The notes under the pieces are model-generated. The model worked only from the letters and a program-made list of their open reading frames with translations, was not told the DNA's origin and searched no databases. 64,000 bases of DNA from Pseudidiomarina homiensis (lineage in GTDB: Bacteria > Pseudomonadota > Gammaproteobacteria > Enterobacterales > Alteromonadaceae). A program made the position numbers and the translations under genes. Within the stretch, counting starts at the first letter, position 1; the number at the start of each line of letters is the position of its first letter. The stretch is from NCBI RefSeq assembly GCF_003987225.1, contig NZ_PIPX01000001.1, positions 1,364,001 to 1,428,000 of the forward strand, written 5' to 3'. This document shows positions 57,477-64,000 of this stretch, piece by piece.

Positions 57477-59229
57477 CACTATGCTCCGCAAGTTCGGTCA
57501 AGGTGCCCTTGAGCTCTTCTTCTTCAACGGTTTCGGCTAAGAATAAAACTTCATCAACACTAGTGACGCCCTGCCGCGCATAGTCGAGCGCAGAAAGTGC
57601 CAACGGCCTAAAGTTCGGCGCTGCACGAGCTGCGCCAGCAAATTCGCGCATGTTGGCATCACGCAAGGCATTGACCATGTCTTCGTTGAGTTCTAACAGT
57701 TCAAACACACCGATACGCCCTTTGTAACCGGTATGGTTACAGTTACGACAACCCTTACCTTTGACGAAGCCGCTGCCGTCTTTAGGTAAGTCCGGCGCCA
57801 TGCGGCGCAGCAATGCAAGATCAGAAGGTTCAACTACCGCATCGGTTTTGCAACTATCACACACTTTTCGAATCAAGCGTTGTGCCAGCACGCCACGCAC
57901 TGCCGCACCCACCAAATAAGGGGCGGCGCCCATATCAATTAAGCGCAAAGCACTGGTAATCGAGTCGTTGGTGTGCAACGTGGTCAGCACCAAGTGACCC
58001 GTGATCGCGCCCCGCAGACCAATTTCAACGGTTTCGCCATCGCGCATCTCACCGACCATGATGATGTCCGGATCTTGTCGTAAGGTGGTGCGCAATACGC
58101 GCGAAAAGCTCAGTCCAATTCGACTATTCACTTGGACTTGAGAAATCCGTGGCAAGCGGTATTCCACTGGGTCTTCAACGGTAATAATCTTCTTCTCAGC
58201 TTTATTCAATTCATTCAACACGCCATACAGTGTTGTGGTTTTACCCGAACCCGTCGGGCCGGTCACAATCAGCATTCCGTATGGCTTGTGAATCAAATCT
58301 TTGACCCGCTTGAGCAGGTTCTCAGGGAGCCCCGTTTGTTCGAGCTCTAGAATGCCCGCAGATTGGTCAAGCAAACGCATGACGCACGATTCACCATATT
58401 GCACTGGCATCGTCGACATCCGCACATCAACGGCATGATCACGGACTTTAATGTGAAAACGGCCATCTTGCGGCATCCGTTTTTCAGAAATATCGAGACC
58501 CGCCATCAGCTTCAAACGTAATACCAACGCACTGGCAATGGTCGTTTCATTCAATACATTTTCTTGTAAAACGCCATCAACCCGCATGCGAATGCGCAAC
58601 GCGCGATCATCTGGCTCAATATGAATATCCGAAGCGCGTACTTGCACCGCGTCCGCAAAGATAGACTGCAATAGCTTTGCTACCGTGGCATCGTCAGTAT
58701 CGTCTTCGAGCGAGAGCGCGGCAATATCGACCGCCTCATCGCGTTCATATTCGGTCTGTAATTGGCTGGCAAACTGAGCAATGTCTTTGGTGCGTCGATA
58801 AAGATTATCAAAAGCCTCAAGCAATTGATGATCTGGCGCCACGGCAAGCTTAATCTCGCGCGGCTGCAAATATTGGCTAATCGCATCAACAGCCGTCAGG
58901 TCAGCTGGATCACTCATGGCGATCAAGGCTTCTTTGTCATCAGCTTCAACGACAAGTGCACGATGACGACGCGCTTGAATTTCAGGCAGTAAGTTGACCA
59001 CCTGGTCCGCTATTTTTCGCTCACCTAACTCAATGAAAGGAATATTCAGCTGTCGAGCTAGGAACTCAAGCAGCTCCTGTTCCGAGATGAAGCCTAAATC
59101 AACCAGGGTGACACCCAATTTACGGCCATTTTGGCGCTGATCGTCGAGCGCCTGCTGCAACTGATTTTCACTAATGATCTGCTCTTGGACCAGAAGGTCG
59201 CCAAGGCGCATTTTAAGTCGCGGCCGCAT
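57469..59229 (-). CDS. mshE: MSHA pilus extension ATPase MshE
   Basis: MshE powers MSHA pilus extension. The 586-residue protein starts with an MshEN-type domain: RLGDLLV (8-14) and a second, similar LGVTLVDLG (38-46), each followed by Leu-rich helices ending in Q. MshE of Vibrio cholerae binds cyclic-di-GMP through this domain. The ATPase domain has Walker A GPTGSGKT (~324-331), the Asp box and His box of GspE ATPases, and a zinc-binding tetracysteine (CDSCK, CRNCN). A downstream in-frame ATG (59211) is possible. It lies 2 nt after mshN and overlaps mshG. Confidence 0.96.
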   Translation of the reverse strand: MRPRLKMRLGDLLVQEQIISENQLQQALDDQRQNGRKLGVTLVDLGFISEQELLEFLARQLNIPFIELGERKIADQVVNLLPEIQARRHRALVVEADDKEALIAMSDPADLTAVDAISQYLQPREIKLAVAPDHQLLEAFDNLYRRTKDIAQFASQLQTEYERDEAVDIAALSLEDDTDDATVAKLLQSIFADAVQVRASDIHIEPDDRALRIRMRVDGVLQENVLNETTIASALVLRLKLMAGLDISEKRMPQDGRFHIKVRDHAVDVRMSTMPVQYGESCVMRLLDQSAGILELEQTGLPENLLKRVKDLIHKPYGMLIVTGPTGSGKTTTLYGVLNELNKAEKKIITVEDPVEYRLPRISQVQVNSRIGLSFSRVLRTTLRQDPDIIMVGEMRDGETVEIGLRGAITGHLVLTTLHTNDSITSALRLIDMGAAPYLVGAAVRGVLAQRLIRKVCDSCKTDAVVEPSDLALLRRMAPDLPKDGSGFVKGKGCRNCNHTGYKGRIGVFELLELNEDMVNALRDANMREFAGAARAAPNFRPLALSALDYARQGVTSVDEVLFLAETVEEEELKGTLTELAEHSDG

Positions 59230-59231
59230 AG

Positions 59232-60308
59232 TTATCGGTCTCCCAAAGTATTTAAGCGTTGCTGCGCATAGTTGCGCGCGTCAGCGTTTAACGTATCGGT
59301 TGCCAACGCTTGTTGGTAGGAACGCATCGCTGCATCTGACTGCTGGGCATCTTCAAAAGCCACTGCAGCAGCTAACCACCAACGTCCTTCGCGGGTGCGC
59401 TCAGCTAGTACGACATAATCTGCCGCCGCACTGGCGTAACGGCCTACTTCGTTCGCTGCAGCAGCACGTAATTGATACAAGTCCGCCGCCTCGCCCGCGT
59501 TAGGATTGATTTGTCCAAGCGCATCAATGACGCGTTGATAAGCCCCACCCTCAAGTAAAATTTTTGCGTACAACAGTTGCCAGCGACTTTGCTGCGGCTG
59601 CAATTCTAAACCTTGCTCGAGCACCGCAAGTGCCGAAGAAATTTGCCCGCGTCCATACCAATAGGCAGCAAGCTCACTGCGCGCTGCAACATGCTCGGGC
59701 GCCAGTGCGATGACTTGTTCAAAGAGGCTACCAGCGCGTTGCCGTTCACCTTTTTGCATGGCTTCACGCGCTTGCTTAAGCTTCACTTCCGCAAGCTCCT
59801 CGGCACTTAATTCAACGCGCTCGACCTGCATGGTTCCCTTCGGTTTTTCTTCTGCGGCAGGCGGCTGCTCTGCTGTCGCTACGACCTGTTCTTGCGCGGC
59901 TTGTTCGACTTGGTTGTTGTCACTGCTCGCTGGTGCTTGCGCAATCGGTTCCGGCTGTAAACGCTGCTGTGGTTGGGTTGCTTCGGCAACCGGTACCGCA
60001 ACCGATGTGGGCACCGCAGCAGGTTCCTGCTGTGGTTGTGTTGGTGTTGATGTTGCAGGTGTCGACGTCGGCACCGGCTCATTACTTGGATCAGCCTTAG
60101 TAGCTACTTCCACTGGCTCTGGTTGCGACGTTGTCGTTTGCCAGATGACCATTACCGCGGTGACCGCAATGGCAATGATAACGATGGCGCCCAGCACCCA
60201 GCCCCAAGGAAACGGCTTTGGCGCTGCCGCGGCAGGAGTAGAAACCGTTTGGCGGTCCTGCTGCTGACGTTTATCAAGGTCACGTAACATGCGGTTAATG
60301 ACACTCAT
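59232..60308 (-). CDS. mshN: MSHA biogenesis protein MshN (membrane-anchored TPR protein)
   Basis: MshN is a bitopic protein needed for MSHA assembly, with TPR repeats in the periplasm. From the ATG at 60308 (ATGA overlap with mshM) it has 358 residues: MSVINRMLRDLDKRQQ, one membrane helix (~36-56), a long Pro/Thr/Gln-rich linker (~60-180), and a TPR region (~185-355, with MQKGERQRAGSLFEQVIALA). The low-complexity linker varies widely in this family. A longer frame to 60395 lies inside mshM. Confidence 0.92.
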   Translation of the reverse strand: MSVINRMLRDLDKRQQQDRQTVSTPAAAAPKPFPWGWVLGAIVIIAIAVTAVMVIWQTTTSQPEPVEVATKADPSNEPVPTSTPATSTPTQPQQEPAAVPTSVAVPVAEATQPQQRLQPEPIAQAPASSDNNQVEQAAQEQVVATAEQPPAAEEKPKGTMQVERVELSAEELAEVKLKQAREAMQKGERQRAGSLFEQVIALAPEHVAARSELAAYWYGRGQISSALAVLEQGLELQPQQSRWQLLYAKILLEGGAYQRVIDALGQINPNAGEAADLYQLRAAAANEVGRYASAAADYVVLAERTREGRWWLAAAVAFEDAQQSDAAMRSYQQALATDTLNADARNYAQQRLNTLGDR

Positions 60309-61222
60309 GACAAATACTCCGTGAACCAACCTTGTTGCCACGATAACCACAACAACACTGCCACACCGGCGATACCGGCGAGACTCCACCACCAACGCTG
60401 GAATGTCGGTAAGCTAACATCTTCAGTGTCCGCTACGGCAAAACGCACATGCCGCGGATGAACTTGATACACACCCTCGCCATAGCACAACAAAAGAACT
60501 TTATGACACAGAATATTGACCAAGCGCGGAATACCGCGACTCGCCCGGTGCAACATTCCCACTACGCGAGCGGGGAACAAGCGTGCACCTTGGTAGCCAG
60601 CCACATGTAATCGATGCGAAATATAACGCGCGACTTCAGGCAACGTCATTGCCTGTAACTGATAACTAAAAGTAATACGCTGACGCAACTGACGATGTTC
60701 ACGGGTGGCCAAGCGCTCATCAAGTTCAGGCTGGCCAAAAAGCACAATATGCAAGAGCTTGCGTGACTCAGTTTCGAGATTCGAAATTAACCGCAAAGCT
60801 TCCAACGTTTCGGTCGGTAGTGCTTGTGCCTCGTCCACAATGATCACTGCCATTTTGCCATCACGGCTGATGTTGACTAAACGCTCTTGAATCGCTTGGG
60901 TCAGTAACTGCTCACTTTGTTCAGTTGGCGCATCGACCTGCAACTCACGGGCCACATGTGCACGCATTTCACTCGGCGTTAGATAGGGGTTAGGAATATA
61001 AGCGGTAACGTATTTTTCCGGCAATTCATTGAGTAACTTGCGACACAACAAGGTTTTGCCGGTTCCGACTTCGCCGACGACTTTGATAAAACCTTCGCCG
61101 GCCTCTAGTGCGGTCACCAGCACCTCAAAAGCTGCCTTATGGCTCTCTAAATCACAGTAAAAACTGGTATTCGGAGTCAGCGTAAAAGGAAGCTCTATGA
61201 GACCAAAGTGCGCTTGATACAT
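60305..61222 (-). CDS. mshM: MSHA biogenesis AAA ATPase MshM
   Basis: MshM is an ExeA/GspA-like ATPase of the inner membrane. The 305-residue product has the N-terminal motif HFGLIELPFTLTPNTSFYC, Walker A GEVGTGKT (50-57), Walker B VIIVDE (126-131), a sensor-like ISNLETESRKLLHIVLFGQP, and one C-terminal membrane helix (~277-295) with a short periplasmic tail lacking a peptidoglycan-binding domain. It lies 16 nt after mshL and overlaps mshN by 4 nt. Confidence 0.94.
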   Translation of the reverse strand: MYQAHFGLIELPFTLTPNTSFYCDLESHKAAFEVLVTALEAGEGFIKVVGEVGTGKTLLCRKLLNELPEKYVTAYIPNPYLTPSEMRAHVARELQVDAPTEQSEQLLTQAIQERLVNISRDGKMAVIIVDEAQALPTETLEALRLISNLETESRKLLHIVLFGQPELDERLATREHRQLRQRITFSYQLQAMTLPEVARYISHRLHVAGYQGARLFPARVVGMLHRASRGIPRLVNILCHKVLLLCYGEGVYQVHPRHVRFAVADTEDVSLPTFQRWWWSLAGIAGVAVLLWLSWQQGWFTEYLS

Positions 61223-61238
61223 GCCCGTCCCGTAGACC

Positions 61239-62879
61239 TTAGTCGTTATACCATTGCTTCAGCAGCTCACTGGAGCGCTCAAGTTCTTGTTGCCAGGTGT
61301 CGACACCCACAACAACAGGTCGAATGAGGATAACCAACTCTTTTTTCTGTTCTGTGCGACGTTTGTTCTTAAATAAGTTTCCGACAACAGGTATATCACC
61401 CAAAAACGGCGCTTTACTCTCGTTATCACTGTAGCTGGTTTGCATTAAGCCGCCGAGAACCACAATCTCACCGTTGCGCGCACGCACGATGGTATCGCTT
61501 TCGCGAATGTTACTCTGCGCTAGCGGTAGGACAAACGACTCCTCGTTCAGCGTCACCGTTTTATTCTGCTCGGTCGTTTCGACTACCGACGGATGCACAT
61601 GTAAAATCACTTCGCCGTTATCGCTAATTTGCGGCGTAATATCTAACGAAATACCTGAGAAAAAAGGCGTGAGCTCGATATTTGGCGTCGACGTAGTTGC
61701 GGTACCAGTTACTGTAGTCGTCGATACATCAGTAACAAAGTACTCATCTTCACCAATCTTGATGACGGCCTTTTGGTTGTTCGCCGCACTCACCCGCGGG
61801 TTCGACAGAACTTGCACATTACCTTGGTCTTGCAGCAGGTTAAGCACACCACTAAAGTCACCTACATTTAGTGACATACCAAAGACGCCATTGCTACTTT
61901 CAACGGCACCACCACCAAAACCAATACTGCCACTTGCGTTGCCTAAGCTAAACAAGTCACTCCAATTGATACCTTGTTGATAGTTATCATTCAGCGCGAC
62001 TTCGACAATCCGAGCCTCAAGAATGACCTGCCGTTGCAAACGCTCTTCCGCCGAGCGTAAAAAGTCACGCGCAGCGCGAAGTTCACTTGGCAGAGCAGTA
62101 ATCGTAATCAAGCCAGCTTGTGGCGACACCACAACCCGTCGGCCATCGCCTTCGCCAACGATGCCTTGCACGATCTCTTTTAAGTCACCCCACAAGTTGG
62201 TTTCAGACTGCGTTGAGATCGACGAGCCATTGGTTTGCATACCATTAAGGCCATTTTGTTGGCCTAAGTTACTCTGTCCCGGAACACCGCCTTGGTTGCC
62301 TAACAGCGCATTGTTGTAATTATTCGAGCCACCGTACATGCTATTTTCACGGTCGTTTTCTTTGACTCCGCCAGAACTTACACTTGTCTGCGACAATCCC
62401 ATTCGCTGTAACGCTAAATAATCCAAAGCAAAGGTTTCAGTACGAAGCCCAGCAGGAAAAATACGAATCATGCGGTTTTCTTTGCGAATGTCATAACCGT
62501 AGATATCACCTACAACTTCAAGGGTTTCACTAAGGGTGACTTCCTTTAAACTCACAGTGATGTCACCAGTAACTCCGGGATGTACGGCGATGTTATAAGG
62601 CGAATCAGCGGCCAAACCGGCAAAAAACTCCTGGGCTGGAATGGCATTCGCATTGACTGAAAACCTGGGCTCTGCAAGTAGTTGCTCACTGGCTTGCTGC
62701 GTTTCTAAAACACTTGGCCGTAATGAGGCACGCACAGACTCCGGCAACGGCGGCCGTTCACTAGGTTTGATTTGCTCACCTTGGTTCAGCGCTTGCTGCG
62801 CTTCTTCTGGTGAGCGCTCCGGTTGATGCGCACATGCTGAAACCAGCATGGTGGTGGCTAAAAGAATGGCTATCCGCAT
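61239..62879 (-). CDS. mshL: MSHA outer-membrane secretin MshL
   Basis: MshL is the secretin pore of the MSHA pilus. The 546-residue precursor is a lipoprotein with lipobox VSAC (Cys at residue 16), an N0/STN-like domain (~70-140), a low-complexity Asn/Gly/Gln loop (~175-215), and a C-terminal secretin domain with VQVLSNPRVSAANNQKAVIK and ending GNLFKNKRRTEQKKELVILI, the typical secretin signature. It overlaps mshK by one base. Confidence 0.96.
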   Translation of the reverse strand: MRIAILLATTMLVSACAHQPERSPEEAQQALNQGEQIKPSERPPLPESVRASLRPSVLETQQASEQLLAEPRFSVNANAIPAQEFFAGLAADSPYNIAVHPGVTGDITVSLKEVTLSETLEVVGDIYGYDIRKENRMIRIFPAGLRTETFALDYLALQRMGLSQTSVSSGGVKENDRENSMYGGSNNYNNALLGNQGGVPGQSNLGQQNGLNGMQTNGSSISTQSETNLWGDLKEIVQGIVGEGDGRRVVVSPQAGLITITALPSELRAARDFLRSAEERLQRQVILEARIVEVALNDNYQQGINWSDLFSLGNASGSIGFGGGAVESSNGVFGMSLNVGDFSGVLNLLQDQGNVQVLSNPRVSAANNQKAVIKIGEDEYFVTDVSTTTVTGTATTSTPNIELTPFFSGISLDITPQISDNGEVILHVHPSVVETTEQNKTVTLNEESFVLPLAQSNIRESDTIVRARNGEIVVLGGLMQTSYSDNESKAPFLGDIPVVGNLFKNKRRTEQKKELVILIRPVVVGVDTWQQELERSSELLKQWYND

Positions 62880-63211
62880 TAGTCCTGTCCCCCTGAACCC
62901 AGCGCCTTACTGTACATTGCAAGGCTAATTTCGGCGCCGGTTTGTTGATGGCGTACATCAACGTGGTTCATTGTAATTTTAGTTATGATATACGGTGCTA
63001 AGACATCGCCCTCACGAACGCGTTGTCCATTAATAAAGGCAACTGCGCCATCGGTACGTTGCTGAACGGCTTGTAAGCGTATCTGTGTCACCTGTTCGGT
63101 GGTCGTGGTCGCCTGCACACGCTGCGGCGGTGCAGTCGGATCATTCAACTGTTGTGCAAACGCGGTGTCGGCGATAAAGCTCAGCGCTACTAGCAAACTA
63201 ACTCGCAACAT
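62879..63211 (-). CDS. mshK: MSHA biogenesis protein MshK
   Basis: A small periplasmic protein of the MSHA assembly system, comparable with PilP-type pilotin partners. The ATG at 63211, 7 nt after GGAG, gives 110 residues: signal peptide ending AFAQQ, then LNDPTAPPQRV, a motif shared with PilP/MshK, then INGQRVREGDVLAPY, which resembles the secretin-binding region of GspC/PilP. It overlaps mshJ by 14 nt and mshL by one base. Confidence 0.88.
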   Translation of the reverse strand: MLRVSLLVALSFIADTAFAQQLNDPTAPPQRVQATTTTEQVTQIRLQAVQQRTDGAVAFINGQRVREGDVLAPYIITKITMNHVDVRHQQTGAEISLAMYSKALGSGGQD

Positions 63212-63839
63212 AGTCACGCTCCAGACTCAACGTATAAATTTCCAGCGTTATCACTGCCTGCGGATGCTCATCCACTCGATAATCGAGGTGCTGCCAGTAA
63301 AACGACCAAGGCAACTGCTCAAGCTTCGTAAAGTAGTCAAAGGTTTGTTGGTAGCTGCCACGCAATACCAGCTGCAAGCGATGCTTGTAAATGGCTCCCG
63401 CAGTCGCTTCACCGTCGCCATACACACGTTCGGCTGGCAACGCTTGCGCACTTTGTACTTCAAGCCCACTCGCATGACTTAGCAATGCTTTAAGCAATTG
63501 GCGGTTATCGGCAGCGCTAACGTAATTGGTTTCGGACTGCAGGCGTGTATTCACTTCGTTCAATTGGGTTTGCAGTTCAGCAAGTTTATTCTTTAACGGT
63601 GCTTGTGGGTCGCCAGCCAAACGTACGTCAATGGCCTCAATCTGGGTCGCAGTCAAACGATTGGTGTTAAGTTGCTGTTCCAGTTTGGCTTGCTCTGTTT
63701 TATAAGCTTGCCACTGCGGCAACAAGACGACATAAAGACCAAGATAGGCAACAAACACTAGTGCAAGGCCAAACCAAAATCTACGGCGTTGCTGTGGCAG
63801 GTTGTTAAACTTAATCTGCAAATCTTGCCAAGCACTCAT
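63198..63839 (-). CDS. mshJ: MSHA biogenesis protein MshJ
   Basis: MshJ is a PilO-like inner-membrane protein of the alignment subcomplex. The 213-residue product has a short cytoplasmic N-terminus (MSAWQDLQIKFNNLPQQRRR), one membrane helix (~22-41), a coiled coil (~45-105), and a periplasmic ferredoxin-like domain containing KHRLQLVLRGSYQQTFDYFT, typical of PilO/MshJ. The start overlaps the stop of the upstream gene (ATGA). Confidence 0.9.
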   Translation of the reverse strand: MSAWQDLQIKFNNLPQQRRRFWFGLALVFVAYLGLYVVLLPQWQAYKTEQAKLEQQLNTNRLTATQIEAIDVRLAGDPQAPLKNKLAELQTQLNEVNTRLQSETNYVSAADNRQLLKALLSHASGLEVQSAQALPAERVYGDGEATAGAIYKHRLQLVLRGSYQQTFDYFTKLEQLPWSFYWQHLDYRVDEHPQAVITLEIYTLSLERDYVAS

Positions 63840-64000
63840 GGCTGTGACCTCCCAGCTGATGCGCTCACGTTTCGGGCATGGTCAAGATGACCAACGGTAA
63901 ACTGCAGCCCAAGTTCACCTTCGTCACGGATCTCAAAAACCCCGAAAGGACGTTCTTTCAGCGCTGGGTAGGAGCTAAACTCGGCCAGCCATGTCGGTAA
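63836..64000 (-). CDS. C-terminal end of MshI or a PilN-like partner (5' part outside window)
   Basis: The 54 codons read from the right edge give LPTWLAEFSSYP, then FEIRDEGELGLQFTVGH and a polar tail ending at TGA, which overlaps the mshJ start. The pattern (alpha-helix, then a strand FxIxxxxELGLQFxV) resembles the end of a PilN-type ferredoxin-like domain. MshI would be expected here; in some relatives a separate PilN-like gene lies between mshI and mshJ, and this fragment could belong to either. Confidence 0.6.
   Translation of the reverse strand, partial: LPTWLAEFSSYPALKERPFGVFEIRDEGELGLQFTVGHLDHARNVSASAGRSQP

Noticed and set aside
59710-60267. Open frame antisense to the mshN linker, rich in Cys, Gly and Val
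   Set aside because: It arises from the reverse complement of the low-complexity Pro/Thr/Gln linker of mshN; no start signals.

Overview
The window reads as chromosome from a free-living marine gammaproteobacterium of the Alteromonadales, most like Idiomarina or its relatives. This rests on gene content and order: an mra division cluster, petABC-sspAB, rplM-rpsI, degQ-degS, mlaFEDCB-ibaG-murA, the kdsD-to-npr envelope/nitrogen-PTS operon, yhdP-rng-maf-mreDCB, and a mannose-sensitive haemagglutinin (MSHA) type IV pilus locus beside mreB. The taxon is inferred from protein resemblance, not from an rRNA gene. Coding density is very high. No gap exceeds about 275 bases, and I found no tRNA, rRNA, insertion sequence, prophage or CRISPR array.

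Layout. Positions 1-7300 (minus strand) hold mraZ-rsmH-ftsL-ftsI-murE-murF-mraY, almost all overlapping, behind a promoter and three GTGG(G/A) MraZ boxes; mraY runs off the left edge. A CHASE-GGDEF-EAL cyclic-di-GMP protein (7402-9636) faces the RNase P RNA gene rnpB, which sits directly behind rsmI. The lpoA-yraN-diaA-dolP group (10957-14348) converges on sspAB, preceded on the minus strand by petABC and rplM-rpsI. Two copies of an 88-89 nt REPIN-like element lie at 14397 and 19459. Then come zapE, zapG, degQ and degS, which converge on murA, ibaG and the mla phospholipid transporter (23821-28426).

Positions 28606-35274 (plus strand) are kdsD-kdsC-lptC-lptA-lptB-rpoN-hpf-ptsN-rapZ-npr: Kdo synthesis, LPS transport, sigma-54, ribosome hibernation and the nitrogen PTS. 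mgtE follows behind a hairpin that covers its Shine-Dalgarno sequence. pmbA and tldD, which encode the two subunits of one protease, flank darP. From 40079 to 49315 (minus strand) are a Nit1-like amidase, yhdP, rng, maf and mreD-mreC-mreB.

Positions 49474-64000 are the MSHA locus: mshI(end)-J-K-L-M-N-E-G-B-A on the minus strand, mshD-O-P-Q on the plus strand, and mshC back on the minus strand next to mreB. This differs from the co-directional order I recall for Vibrio, and there is no room for mshF.

Together the genes describe envelope building: peptidoglycan precursors, septal and lateral wall synthesis, LPS and phospholipid transport, envelope proteolysis, and a surface pilus whose ATPase MshE carries a cyclic-di-GMP-binding type N-terminal domain. 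I did not find a clearly new biological system. The most informative leads are the rearranged msh block, the REPIN pair, the mgtE leader hairpin and several compact regulatory overlaps.
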